A DNA stretch of 64,000 nucleotides from Flammulina velutipes (taxonomy: Eukaryota; Basidiomycota; Agaricomycetes; Agaricales; Physalacriaceae), in assembly GCA_011800155.1 (NCBI GenBank), contig CM022371.1, forward strand, positions 1,922,001 to 1,986,000, in the 5' to 3' direction. The notes below the pieces were generated by a model. The model saw nothing but the letters and a program-made list of their open reading frames with translations, searched no databases and had not been told where the DNA came from. The translations under genes and the position numbers were made by a program. Positions 53,305 to 64,000 of this stretch are shown one piece after another; the first letter of the stretch is position 1, and the number at the start of each line of letters is the position of its first letter.

Positions 53305-56120
53305 ATGAATCTCTTCAAAAGCTGTCCGTCGCGCATTCTCCCTCGTATCTATTCCCGCTAACGACATTCTGACAGTGATGGGAAAGGTCTGGCGTGCGTA
53401 CCCTCTGCAGCTCGCTATCTATCTCGTCTAACTCCACATTTTAACGATAGAGGATCCAAACGCGGCTGAAGGTATGCCAGTATCTGTACTCTCCAGAAAA
53501 CTGCTCCAATCTATTTCCTACTAGTCGTCAAGATATCCACTGGCCAGCTTTACTTGGTGCGCCCCGGTAACATTCGCTCCTCCCGAGAATGCATGTCTGT
53601 ATCCTTCCCCATTCCCATCTATACGGCTATTGACCTCCAGATCCAGCTACAACGAGGCCATGGCGACCATCCGTCGTGTCCCATCCGCGGAACACAACTT
53701 TCAGCTTGTCATCACTCGCGTCTATGACGAAGGCGATCAGGAGTTGCTCGAGGACTCAGATGAAAGCGAGTATCTTGCTGATAGACACATCTCGAAATTA
53801 ATATCTTCTCCAGCTGACGAAGAGCGCACATTTCTCATCGGCGAGGAACTGGAGTTCCGCACCGGCGAAACAGATGGCGAACCCACCTTTATCTGGCGCG
53901 ACCTTCGTGGCGACATCGATGAATTCTTTGAATACGTAGCCCAAGGGACTAACCGTCCAACAAAGGCCTTTTTCGAGACGTGCATGTACCGCGCAATGTA
54001 TGAACGCAAGTACAAGGCTAGCGCGGACAGCCTGTCTGACAAGCAGTTGGAGGAGTTTATATGGAAGTACGTCGCTGTCTACATTCGCCTGTCTCCTATG
54101 CTCAATTTCGCAGACCAGAAACCAGGAAACCTCCTCCTCGAAGGAAGGCGGCGCAGGCTACCGCACAGTCTCCTCCAGCGAGCCCTAAACAATCGAGACC
54201 CTCCAAAGTCAAAGAAATTTGGGAGGAACTGCCCACTACCATCCTCGCATCATCGGAAGCAGAGCTGTATATCTGGGTGAAACCAGAGCGCATTGACGGA
54301 GACGGTTACTTCGAGCACCAAGGTGTCCTGACCGCTCAGATTGTCAAGGTTGACGGCCAACATCGCTTTTGGTTGAAGGCCATGCAAGGCGATTCGACCT
54401 TGCTCGCCCATGAAATCAAGTCCAGTATGAACGAGAAGTGGTCCTCTAAAATGACTTCCGTTACTTGGAATGAGGTCGACGAGGAGGATATGACAAGCTG
54501 GTTGTTCAGATTCGCCAGCACGGACGATTATGGCACCTTCTTGCAATATTTTACCATTGCCGCATGGGAGACTAAGTTTCAGATGCCATGGAGCAAGGCC
54601 AAGGTTGGCACAATGCATTATCTAGGTTATTTAAAAGCTCATTCTTGCTAGGCCGACGAACAAGACTACGTCATGAGTTCTAATACTGAGGACATAGAAA
54701 TGGCCGACCCCGAGGAGGAAGAGGAAGATGAAGAAGAGCAAGTTCTGTCGGAACTGGAAGTAGATTCTGGTAGTTATTTTTGTATCATGTCTCTAACTTG
54801 CTCACTCTCTTCAGATTCCGAATCTGACGAAGGTTACGTCGATGAGGAGAACCAACAACCAAATATTCCTGGAGCCAAGAACTCTATGCTCACCGTCGGT
54901 TACAAGGGAGACCGCTCTTACGTTGTTCGAGGCGCCAATATAGGCGTTTTCGGTCATGATGCAGACAACAATGTTAGGTATGTAGGGACCATGAGTCACC
55001 TTGCCACCCCCAAAGGGAAGGGTTTCACCCCCAAGCAAGTACGCCACATCGCTATATTCACCTATCCTGCCTTCTCATTTGTCGGCAGATCATGCTTCAC
55101 GAGCAGGACACCAAATTGCTCATCATGAACCCGGCGGAACCCAACTCTCTTTTCAATATGGACATAGAGCGAGGAAAGATCGTGGACGAATGGAAGGTTC
55201 ATGACGATATCACCGTTGATCACATCGCACCCGACAACAAGTTTGCACCCACCACCATAGAGAAGACATTGGTCGGCGCCTCCCATAATGCTCTATTCCG
55301 TATAGATCCTCGTGTCTCCGGGACTAAGCTTGTGGACAGCCAATACAAGCAGTACGCAAGCAAGAACAAATTCTCTGGTGTGGCGACTACGGCAGCCGGA
55401 AAACTTGCGGTGGCGAGTGAGAAGGGTGACATTCGGTTATTTGACACCATCGGCAAAAATGCGAAAACCGCTTTGCCTCCATTGGGTGATCCCATCCTGG
55501 GGATCGACACTACTGCTGACGGGCGGTGGATTGTGGCGACGACCAAGACTTACCTTCTGCTAATCGATACACTTATCGGGGAGGGCAAATATCAAGGGAG
55601 TCTAGGCTTTGACCGGAGCTTCCCTGCGAACGCGAAGCCCATTCCTAAACGGCTACAGCTTCGGGGCGAGCATGTGGCGTACATGAACCATGACGTCTCC
55701 TTCACGCCGGCACGGTGAGTCGCCTGTCATTGACGGGATCGACAGATGTTGATATCTCCTTGCAGCTTCAATCAAGGTGAAGGTCAGGTCGAGAACGCAA
55801 TAGTCACGTCAACCGGCCAATACATCGTTGCATGGGACTTCAGCAAAGTCAAGAAGGGCATGCTCGACCGTTACGAGATTAAGAAATACGAAGATCAGGT
55901 TGTCCAAGACAACTTCAAGTTTGGTGACGACAAAGAAATTGTGGGTCTCCCCAAACGCGTGTGAACAGTTGACTGATGTACCCTGGCGTAGATTGTGGCG
56001 CTCCAGAACAATGTCATGGCGATTAACAAGAAGGCCTTGAAGAGACCCACCCGGGCTTCGTTGTCGGGACAGCTTGCAAACGCAAGAAGCAACTCAAACA
56101 TTGTGAATAGTCCGTGGTGA
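53305..56120 (+). CDS. VID27: Vid27-like protein (vacuolar import and degradation)
   Basis: Cytoplasmic protein of the family linked to fructose-1,6-bisphosphatase turnover in yeast; its exact molecular role is unclear. The first exons are tiny: MNLFKSLMGKVWQDPNAAEVVKISTGQLYLVRPGNIRSSRECI after three introns (about 53324-53378, 53400-53450, 53472-53526). Later blocks: ATIRRVPSAEHNFQLVITRVYDEG, EEEFIW-like LEEFIWK, SEAELYIWVKPERIDGDGYFEHQG, and a long acidic stretch (EDIEMADPEEEEEDEEEQ). A beta-propeller-like C-terminal domain follows: SMLTVGYKGDRSYVVRGANIGVFGHD, TKLLIMNPAEPNSLFNMDIERGKIVDEW, GDIRLFDTIGKNAKTALPPLGDPILGIDTTADGRWIVAT, and GQYIVAWDFSKVKKGMLDRYEIKKYE. About nine introns. Confidence 0.92.
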
Positions 56121-56721
56121 TTCTCTGGTGGTTCGACAGGCCTTTTACTTATATCTAACGATTGAATACTGTAGCTTACTTGAACGAATGATGAACATGT
56201 ATATTATGAGCAACCATTGACTGGACTAACACGGAGTAAGCGGAGCTTGCTGTCTCCGACGAAGGCGTAGTGACATTGTGGCGCTCGCCGGAAGACCTGA
56301 GATTTTCATTTGGGCTATCTAATGCACATGGGTACTTGTGGTAATGGATGTCAGAAGATAGCGAAGCTCGAGTTCCTGTGACCGCCTAAACGATCTGCTA
56401 ACAACGTGAGCATTATAACCTTCGGTTGCATGTTCTTAGTCCTCGCCATTAGGATAAGCAAGATCCTCCTGCCCGCCTTGGTTTACGAAGGACCTGATTG
56501 TAAGATGAGAAAAAAGCCGACCGTGGCGAAAAAAAGTTTTGTTGGCATGCATTAGGGCCGGAGACCGAAGATAAAGTGAATCTTAGGGGCGAGACGATGC
56601 AAGCTCGCTTCTGTTGTTTGCCCACATCCGGAGGCTTTCTGGTGCTCCGGTCTTTCGTTTCTGTACCTTTGCTGTATATATAAGCCCGCGCGCTCGCTAT
56701 CACCATTCGTTCAACCCCACT
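56121..56721. other. Intergenic region, VID27 3' flank and DUF7704 promoter
   Basis: No gene is seen. The right end carries a TATA box at 56675-56683 just before the next start. Confidence 0.55.
56675..56683 (+). promoter_or_regulatory. TATA box of the DUF7704 gene
   Basis: The string tatatataa lies 39-47 bp upstream of the ATG at 56722, implying a very short 5' leader. Confidence 0.7.
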
Positions 56722-57355
56722 ATGTCCCCGCGATCAGCCCTTCCAGACTTTTATTATTTCCTGTTTGCCGTCTACGAACCAATCCTGTGTATCATCGGCT
56801 TCCTGGGTGCTATCGCGTATGTCGCTCGTTCAACTCATTATTTGACCAGTATTTGACCGATTGCACTTGTGGACCTCTAGGGATCCAAAAAGCGTGAGCT
56901 TGATGCATCAGTCGTATTAACCTTTGTATTAATTCTCTGGTCAGACGCACGATGGACAGGCGCCGTGGCCACTACACACCCCTCCGCCCGATATCTTGCC
57001 TCGCGCGAGTCTAGTTACCATCATCCAGCTCGCGCACGTCTGCGCCCTCCTCGGGGTCGTCAACTTCTTCATCCTCACGGCCGCCCGAAAACATCTAGCC
57101 GCCTTTCCAGCGCTTCAAGAGAAACTTGTCTTTGCTCTCTTGTGCCCTCTAGCAGCAGGGGATGTCATGCACCTCTACCTCACCCTCTGGTCATTGGGTA
57201 ACCAAAAGTGGGACTTTTATAATTGGAGTGCGATGCTGTGGGCGACGGTCGGGCTGGGATTTTCGCTAATGATCCCACGAGTGTGTTGGCATCTGGGTAT
57301 CGCCAGATACGTCGATTCGAGAGACGCCCACATCCCAAAGTTGATGCAGAAGTAG
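56722..57355 (+). CDS. Integral membrane protein, DUF7704 type
   Basis: Small membrane protein, about 170 residues after splicing, of a family common in agaricomycetes and of unknown function. Start LPDFYYFLFAVYEPILCIIGFLGAIA resembles the DUF7704 N-terminus (P..Y...F..YEP.....G). Two introns at about 56819-56880 and 56895-56943 join IA to DPKS and then THDGQAPWPLHTPPPDILPRASLVTIIQLAHVCALLGVVNFFIL. Later helices: LVFALLCPLAAGDVMHLYLTLWSLG and WSAMLWATVGLGFSLMIPRVCWHLGI. Four membrane spans are likely. The family match is from pattern memory and moderately sure; membrane nature is clear. Confidence 0.72.
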
Positions 57356-57535
57356 AAATGGACGTTGAATTCAATATAGACCCTTCGTTCGCATCCACGG
57401 ACGTTAGGGATATCATGGTGCATTTTGTTCCATCCGTCAGATAGTCCACCATTTATCTGACAACCTCTCTCAAGTTTGCACTGGGTACGCATTCGGTACC
57501 CAAAATCGTACATGTCCGGCACTTCTCCTTGGGGT

Positions 57536-58228
57536 TTACGGTACCCGAGCCGATGTGGAAACATTCTCTTCGCTGCATCGAGCAATGGGCGCACTACATC
57601 GCAAGCGCTCAGCCTAAAAGGTCACACATGGTTAAAGCCCAGACTAAGACTTACCATCGGATCCGCCTTAGCCGGCTCATAGGCCCATATACTGATTATC
57701 TCACCGTCTGAGACAAATGGACTGCATTCCCAGCCGATGGGGAGGCGGTGACCGTGGAGGATCTTCTTGATTTCAGGTGGAAATATAGCCCGTGCACGTT
57801 CGGCATCCGTCATTCGCCGATGGTACAGAACAACGAGAAAGTGCTTCCACGCATCGCTCTGATAGTCAGGTGGAATTTTGATATTGTGATGGAACTGGAT
57901 GAGCTCAGATCGAAAGTTGATTGAACGAGATAAGGCAATGGATCAGACCTGTTCGAGGGACCCTCCAAGCGGGATAGGCCTCGCTATGCGGAGCTGTATG
58001 CAAGTCGTTTTTTGTTTCTTCGCGGCACACCTCCTTTGAAAGGGAGGTTCAGGCTCAGATTCAACCACATCCAAGATTGTCTTTGCGCCCCGCTATGATT
58101 GAGGTAAGAGACCGGCTCTAGGATATATGACTTATCAGACATACCCTGCGAATATGAATGGTGCGTGTATGATCATTGCGCTGGAGGCAGCCGTGTTTGT
58201 CAAATGGAACGTTGCTTGATCTAGGCAT
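57536..58228 (-). CDS. Unidentified four-exon gene, about 184 residues
   Basis: I do not recognise this family. The model starts at ATG 58228 (MPRSSNVPFDKHGCLQRNDHTR), joins after a donor gtatgt (58145) to an exon with RGAKTILDVVESEPEPPFQR, continues via a 48-nt intron (57908-57955) to LIQFHHNIKIPPDYQSDAWKHF, VVLYHRRMTDAERARAIFPPEIKKILHG and EISIWAYEPAKADPM-like sequence, and after donor gtaagt (intron about 57623-57667) ends AERLRCSAPIARCSEENVSTSARVP. All splices are in phase and remove in-frame stops, so the model is not chance. A longest-frame reading would see only the third exon. No signal peptide or membrane helix is evident. The two middle exons give the best coding signal. Confidence 0.55.
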
Positions 58229-58865
58229 CCTTCAGTAATGGGGGTCATCTTTCGAGGCTATAGGTTATATACCATTGGACAAACAAAGACCTTTGCTCCC
58301 TTTCAAGTGTTCAAACGAATTGAAGACAAAGACGTGGTTTGACGTCAGATTCAATGATAGCCGTCATTAACATGCCTCATGGCCGCCTCATCAAAGAACT
58401 GGATATTCGCATGTTAGAACTCCGTTGAAGCAAGACTTTTGCGTTGCAAGTCCAGTAGCGGCAAATCCACAATAGGCAATGAACGCGGCTGAGAATATTT
58501 ACCCCGGGTTCAACACAACCATCACTTGACCGTTCTTTAATTCCACGGAGTCTTGAAATCAACTTGAAATGAAAGCCGACAATGCATTCGCTGAGCCATG
58601 GGATCCGCCTACTCATCCTCGTTGTGAGGGACGTGACAATGTAGGTATCATTTGTCGGCTCCCTCAGGCTTGGGTTGAAATTAAAGGCAAGTTTAAGTTA
58701 GTTCATACCATGGGCAGGTGCTTACGTGCTTAGGATACCCCAAGAGCTATGGTTACCTGTCTGCGTGGATGCGCGCTGCTCTATGACATACAGCTCTTCG
58801 GCCGTGTTTAAAAACATAGCGATTCGAATGGTTCCTTTAACGCGCCTCTTCCGACATTTTCAAAC
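58229..58865. other. Intergenic region, no gene seen
   Basis: Divergent spacer between the small orphan and the NCS1 permease gene. Short open frames (for example 58377-58616 on the minus strand) show no domain or splice support. It should hold both promoters. Confidence 0.5.
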
Positions 58866-60934
58866 ATGTCCACCTCTCGATGGTTCTCTTCTAAAACATG
58901 GGCACTTGAGCCCGCGCCTTCTACTCACGGTCCTATCTCGAAATGGAGCAATAAAGACATGGATCCAGTGCCCGTTGATGCCCGAACTTGGTCGACTCTG
59001 AACTATGTGGCATATTGGATTTCCGACTCAACAAATGTAGCCTCCTGGCAGATGGCGAGTTCTATGTTGACTGTCGGCCTTTCCTGGTTGGTCTGATTCT
59101 CCGAGCTTCGCCACCTGATTTTGCTGAACGTCCATTGATATTGTTAGGCGTGAGGCCTTACTCGCGATTGCGGTCGGCCACATCATCATCTCAGTTGTCG
59201 TGGCTCTAAACGGCACCATCGGAGCACGGCTGCACATTGCTTTCCCAGGTGCGTTTCCGGGAACATTGGAAGAGTTATCACTCGTTAACAGGTGATAGTA
59301 CTAAACAGGTCTTCCTTTGGATTCTGGTTTAGTTATTTCAGCGTTATCAGTCGAGTTATACTCGCTCTCTTCTGGTTCGGGGTCCAAACTTACACGGGAT
59401 CGGAATGCGTGTACCAAATGCTCAAGGCCCTCTGGCCATCAACTGCGAATATCCCTAACCACTTAAGTCCGTCCTCAGGAATAACAACCAAGGGAATGAT
59501 GTGCTATTTCATGTATGTCTTCTCGTCCGCGCTTCCCAACCTGTATCTTTACAAATTTGTTCAAAGATCTTGGCTCATCCAGTTTCCCTTCATGTTCGTA
59601 TCGCCTCAGAAAATCCGTCATCTCTTCACTGCCAAAGCATGCATAGCACCAATAGCTTGGCTATCAATATTCATCTGGGCCATGGTCAAGGTGCCTCCCA
59701 GTATCTCTCTGGAGCCAAAACAGACGTCACTTCACGGAAGTGCGTACAGTTGGGCATGGCTTAGTGCGATGAATAGTGCACTGGGCACTTATGCTAGTCT
59801 AGCTGTCAAAATTCCTGATTTTACGGTCAGTCATTATCTTGCTGTTGTTCCAAGTCCGATACTAAAGATTATCAACAGCGATATGCGAAGACTGAACGAG
59901 CGTGAGTACGGTCGTCGGTCCCTCGCTTGGTATGCTGATCTTGCGTTTATTGCAGCCAATTCGCACAAATGGCAATTATCCCGACCGTGTTCACGTTTAC
60001 AGGATTCGTGGGAATTGCGGTAACATCAGCAGGCGAAGTTCTCTACGGCGAAACACTTTGGGATCCTCTAAGGCTCATCGACAAGTGGGACAATCGACCA
60101 GCTGCGTTCTTTGCCGCGTTCGCATTCTGCCTTGCTACTCTCGGGACAAACATATCTGCCAACAGCATAAGCGCTGCGAATGATATGACTGTGCTCTTCC
60201 CTCGGTATATCAACATACGAAGAGGCCAAGTGATTTGTGCTATCATAGGAGGGTGGGCTGTTGCTCCCTGGGAAATATTGGCAACAGGAGAGCGTTTCTT
60301 GACATTTATGTCGGGATACAGTATCTTCCTGGGACCTTTTGCTGGGATGTGAGTAACATTGTCTACTCGACCTCACATTAGTGCTGACTTTGTAACCAAT
60401 AGAATGGCCACTGATGTGCGTGTCGGTCTCCTTATTCGAGGCTGAATAAACTAACTCCACTATAGTACTGGATCGTGCACAAATGTATGGTGGACGTTCC
60501 CGCCATGTATGATCCTCATGGAAGATATCGATACTGGAAGGGCATTGTGAGCTTTCCAGCCTATTTCTGACAGCCTGATATCTGAAGACATTAGAACTGG
60601 CGCGCTGTTGTCGCCATTTTATGTAGCGTCCCGCCCAGCCTACCAGGACTTGTGCAGAGTATCAAACCTGATATCTCGGTTGGAAATATTGTGCATATTT
60701 TTGATATCGCCTGGTTGTATGGCGTGAGTGGGACATTCATTCCGTTATTCTTCTTGAGCAACTAACGGTCATCAGTTTGTTGTTGCATCAACCGTGTTCG
60801 CGATACTGAGCATCGTGTGGCCGGCGGAGGAAACCTTCGTGACCAAAGCTATTCTAGGGGATGAAGGCTCGCGGCCGGATTCTCCTGCTTCAAAAGATAG
60901 TGTAGAGAAGGCAAAGGAGATGATTGCCGTGTAG
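58866..60934 (+). CDS. NCS1-family nucleobase/allantoin permease (Fur4/Dal4-like)
   Basis: Proton-coupled plasma-membrane uptake protein of the NCS1 superfamily. The conserved N-terminal block is NKDMDPVPVDARTWSTLNYVAYWISDSTNVASWQMASSML, then GLSWREALLAIAVGHIIISVVVALNGTIGARLHIAFPVLNRSSFGFWFSYFSVISR and YTGSECVYQML. A second block NSALGTYASLAVKIPDFTRYAKTERAQFAQ is typical of Fur-type members. Later: ICAIIGGWAVAPWEILATGERFLTFMSGYSIFLGPFAGIMATDYWIVHK and SLPGLVQSIKPDISVG. About 12 membrane spans. Eight or so introns. Substrate (uracil, uridine, allantoin or other) cannot be told by eye. The last exon ends with a hydrophilic tail (ASKDSVEKAKEMIAV). Confidence 0.88.
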
Positions 60935-61002
60935 AGGTAGTCGCACCAAAAGTATATCTGACAATATAATGTACATATTCCAGTCGCGATCGTGATCGGG
61001 AC

Positions 61003-61551
61003 ATGGACTCTTCCGACACTTCCACCACCAAGTTTCAACAGTCTCTGCCGTATGCACTGCTCTCTGTGTCGCCCTCTCTTTCAGCACTACACTATCAGAG
61101 ATTTCGAAATGAAGAGCCTACTGTAGCCTCCGCAGATGAATTCTGCTTGAAATGCGGTTTCTTCCTTCTGGATGGACGCAGCCGTTGTCGGTCCGTGAGG
61201 ACGCCTGGTCGACGAATTCGCAAACTGCAGTGCGCTAGATGCAGTCATGTCCTGGAAACTACGCGCGATGCGGGAAATGCTCCCCACTTTCCTCCGACAC
61301 GTCGTCGGGCAAGGAGCACTCCAGTCTTGACTACTCCGAATCCAAGTCCAGCTGTAGTTGAAGAACTGAGGAAGGAGACTCCGGTACCTCCTGTGGTTGT
61401 AACGCCGGTGCCACAAGAGCGAAAAGCGATAAAGCCGCGTCAAAAGAAAAAATCTGTGCTGCAAGACATGCTGGCGCGCAATCGAAAACGAGAGGAAACT
61501 AAACCTGCTGCCCCCTCCGGCGGACTCGCAGCTTTTTTAAACGGACTATAG
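61003..61551 (+). CDS. Rpr2/Snm1-like zinc-ribbon protein (RNase P/MRP subunit candidate)
   Basis: Single-exon 182-residue basic protein. A zinc-ribbon-like pattern CLKCGFFLLDGRSRCRSVR...LQCARCSH (two CxxC pairs about 40 residues apart) resembles the Rpr2/RPP21/Snm1 family of RNase P and MRP proteins. Before it lies a helical segment LPYALLSVSPSLSALHYQRF; after it a Pro-rich region (VPPVVVTPVPQERK) and a basic helix PRQKKKSVLQDMLARNRKREE, with a short ending AAPSGGLAAFLNGL also seen in some fungal Snm1/Rpr2-like proteins. The match is suggestive, not certain: other zinc-ribbon proteins share the two CxxC pairs. It lies 68 bp after the NCS1 stop on the same strand. Confidence 0.55.
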   Translation: MDSSDTSTTKFQQSLPYALLSVSPSLSALHYQRFRNEEPTVASADEFCLKCGFFLLDGRSRCRSVRTPGRRIRKLQCARCSHVLETTRDAGNAPHFPPTRRRARSTPVLTTPNPSPAVVEELRKETPVPPVVVTPVPQERKAIKPRQKKKSVLQDMLARNRKREETKPAAPSGGLAAFLNGL

Positions 61552-61995
61552 GTATGTTCTTGCAGGTCAATGTCCACCACATAGATGCTGATCATATGAA
61601 CATGTAGGTGTCAACTGGAACACGCGAGCTCAACGACGAGCGTACGTTTCATGTACCGTTCATTGGCAGGGCTACGCTGTAATTTGTGCACAACCACGCG
61701 CATTAGAACGGTTCATCAAGCGGTATCCAAGTCTACATGCAGGTGGTGGGACGTCGTACCTGGACTCAAGCCTCCAAAAAAGCAAATCGCCACTCAATGT
61801 CGATCAACACGTGAAACCGAAAGCTTAAAACAATGCGAACCGAACAAGTCGAGCTCCATTCTCTTCTTCTCCTCTTCCCACCACCACCGTCCTCTCCTTC
61901 GACCGGTTCGACCATCCTCGCTAGTCGTAGGATCCCTCATTCATTCCCTTTCATTCATTCATTCAACTTCCACTGTCTCTTCCACTTTTCCAACC
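61552..61995. other. Intergenic region and 5' leader of the triplicate secreted gene
   Basis: The last 60 bp are pyrimidine-rich with a cattcattcattcatt run (about 61941-61967), a leader type common for well-expressed fungal genes. No other gene is seen. Confidence 0.5.
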
Positions 61996-63530
61996 ATGAA
62001 ATTCACCACGTCCTTTATCGCTGCGACCGCTGCGATTGCCTCTGTGTATTCCGCGCCTATCCGCCGAGCGGTTAACGAAGCCCTTGTCCCCGAGTTCGGA
62101 CTGGCATCTGGTATCAACCCCAGCGGTACTGGAGATTGTGATGGAATCACCAACGCCAGCGGACAAACAGTTCTCATTCCTTGTGCATGCCCACCCGAAC
62201 GCAGTGTGTTCATTCAGGTAAGTCCAAGAATACATTTCCAATCAGTGTCACCCTTGCTGATCATCACACATCACGCAGAAACTCAATGAAAACGTTGCTG
62301 CTGGTTCTGTCGTAAACAACCCATCTGTTGGCATCTCGTTCCCAGAGGACAGCTCGAAGGAATCTCAACTCGCCCGTATCAATGCCGCTCTTGTGACGCT
62401 CCAGAATCTGAATGGACCGGGAGTAGGTTGCCCTGCCGCGTCAACTACCTTTGTGGCACAGCAGAAAGCGATCCAGGATGGAACTGCTGCACCTGCTCCC
62501 GCGCCTGCTCCTGCTCCTGCTCCTGCTCCTGCGCCCGCACCTGCACCAGTTGACAACTCGGGTGGCGATGCTCCAGCATCTGGTGGTGTTAACGAGGACT
62601 TGATCCCACAGTTCGGCTTCGAAGCGGGTCTTAATCCCAGTGGCACGGGCGATTGCGATGGAATCATCGGTGCTTCTGGTCAACCGGTGCTCATTCCATG
62701 CGCCTGCCCTCCCGAACGTGCTGTATTCGTCCAGGTATATATTTTCTATTGCCACCGCTGAATAGGACCTGACTTTGATCCAGAAACTCAACGAAAACGT
62801 TGCTGCCGGCTCTGTGGTAAACAACCCAAGTGTTGGTATCTCCTTCCCGGAGGACAACTCGAAGGAATCTCAGCTCGCCCGTATCAACGCCGCTCTTGTG
62901 ACGCTCCAGAATTTGAATGGACCGGGAGTAGGTTGCCCTGCTGCTTCAACTACATTCGTAGCGCAACAGAAAGCGATCCAGGATGGGACTGCTGCACCTG
63001 CTCCTGCACCCGCTCCCGCTCCAGCACCCGCACCTGTTGATACCACGCCCGCTGCTCCTGCAGCTGGTGGCGTCGATCCCGCCCTAGTCCCCGAATTCGG
63101 CATCACACCGAACACCAACCCGTCGGGAACTGGCGATTGCGATGGTGTTGTTGGACCCAATGGTACTCCCGTTCTCATTCCTTGTGCATGCCCGCCTGAA
63201 CGTGGCGCGTTCCTTGAGGTGGGATCATTAGCCTTTTCTGAAAGAAGAATCTAATAACATTGTCTTTAGCAATTGAACGCCAACGTTGCTGCAGGTCGCG
63301 CTGTTAACAATCCTAGCGTAGGGGTCAGCTTCCCTACGGATGATTCGATTCGGTCGCAGAGTGATCGTATTACTGCCGTCCTTATAACATTACAGAACTT
63401 GAATGGTCCTGGACAAGGATGCCCAGCAGCGTCGACGAACTTACTAGTGAGTGTGGTTATCTCGGTTAGCTCGATAGGGTAACTCATTCATGTATAGGCA
63501 AAACAAAGGGAGCTACAAGCGCAGCTATAA
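61996..63530 (+). CDS. Secreted protein of three tandem domains joined by Ala-Pro linkers
   Basis: Unrecognised secreted protein of about 440 residues in five exons. A signal peptide (MKFTTSFIAATAAIASVYSA) is followed by three copies of one domain of about 110 residues. Each copy has GTGDCDG, then IPCACPPER, then NNPSVG, FPEDxSxxSQ, TLQNLNGPG and GCPAAST. Four cysteines per copy (DCD, CAC, GCP) suggest two disulfides. Copies 1 and 2 are nearly identical at DNA level; copy 3 has diverged. Linkers between copies are alanine-proline runs. Introns at 62218-62278, 62735-62783 and 63219-63269 fall at the same place in each copy, right after the PPERxxFxQ/E stretch and in phase 0; a fourth lies at 63447-63497. 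Cell-wall or matrix role is an inference. Confidence 0.88.
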
Positions 63531-64000
63531 AGTGATACTTTCTAGAGCCTGAGTGCTATGGTCACTCGATCTTTGTTGCATTTACATAGAGTCTATCTAT
63601 TCATTGCTGTTTCAACATCAACCAGAACGCGGCCTCGGCGAGTCCACTCAATACGCCACATTGCGTATCTCTTGACGACACGTCCGCGTCATGGGAGCGA
63701 TGTTTACCTGCGCGATTTCTTAAACCGCTGATTCATTCCGCTCTCTTCTATGATCTATCTGCACTAGACTAGGCCGCTCCTCGGAAATTACAGATACTAG
63801 TCATTGGAATTTGATGGGAAGATGGATGCAAATGAAGGGTATTTCACATATCGAAACAATATCTTGGTATAAACAATAAATAGCGCACTAGTAATCCAAG
63901 AAAGGTCGTAAGTATACGTGAGGGTGCATTAGATGAGTATAAGGTGTCTGCGTGCGAGTGAAATGCCATGCTGCCCGAGCCATTGAACCCTGTCGACACT
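63531..64000. other. Intergenic region at right edge, no gene seen
   Basis: Downstream of the secreted protein gene. Only short open frames; no recognisable motif. The next gene would lie beyond the window. Confidence 0.5.

Noticed and set aside
62365..62667. Minus-strand Gly-Ala repeat open frame
   Set aside because: It is the complement of the Ala-Pro linker of the secreted protein, so an antisense shadow.
1..64000. Biosynthetic gene cluster or defence-island-like system
   Set aside because: The recognisable genes are housekeeping and unrelated in pathway. No synthase, NLR or transposase was seen.
1..64000. tRNA, rRNA or CRISPR features
   Set aside because: No pair of tRNA T-loop plus acceptor arms, no rRNA-like segment and no spaced direct repeats could be supported by eye.

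Overview
The window is nuclear DNA from a filamentous basidiomycete, most likely an Agaricomycete. Almost every gene is broken by several short introns of about 45-65 nt with GT-AG ends and a CTNAY-type branch point. Genes lie on both strands with very short spacers, and the recognisable proteins are fungal housekeeping types. I see no transposon, rRNA, tRNA, CRISPR, prophage or biosynthetic gene cluster. Gene models below were spliced by eye, so outer limits are firmer than each internal exon edge.

Layout. 0-8 kb: RRN7 (Pol I factor, cut by the left edge), an ERJ5-type J protein, the exonuclease REX3, a PaiB-like FMN-barrel protein and a LAG1-type ceramide synthase. 8.5-18.5 kb: a TMA17-like proteasome assembly chaperone, a PHAF1/UPF0183 protein, DNA polymerase epsilon subunit DPB2, an unidentified acidic protein, mitochondrial EF-G2 (MEF2), the CaaX methyltransferase STE14 and mitoribosomal protein S19. 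18.6-31 kb: xylitol dehydrogenase, methionine synthase MET6, a GNAT acetyltransferase, a BSD2/NDFIP Rsp5 adaptor, a tiny TATA-driven gene, URA3 and PUS7. 31-45 kb: a small orphan, NBP35, a Zn2Cys6 transcription factor, MED17, RPL5, an RBM42-like protein, RAD7 and CTNNBL1. 46-56 kb: ORC6, FMP52, FES1, a secreted beta-lactamase-like protein, a small hidden gene and VID27. 56.7-63.5 kb is more accessory: a DUF7704 membrane protein, a small orphan, an NCS1 permease, an Rpr2/Snm1-like zinc-ribbon protein and a secreted protein built from three tandem domains.

The genes are not a functional cluster. They touch core processes: Pol I, Pol II and Mediator transcription, splicing, replication origin and polymerase, nucleotide excision repair, cytosolic and mitochondrial translation, Fe-S assembly, tRNA and RNA processing, and lipid and isoprenyl modification. 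The main architectural feature is repeated head-to-head pairing with 73-112 bp between start codons. The observations most worth follow-up are the triplicated secreted protein (61996-63530), whose intron sits at the same place in all three repeats; the two glycine-arginine tracts inside PUS7; an apparent GC-AG intron in the xylitol dehydrogenase gene; a likely overlooked mini-gene at 52888-53221; and a four-exon orphan at 57536-58228.
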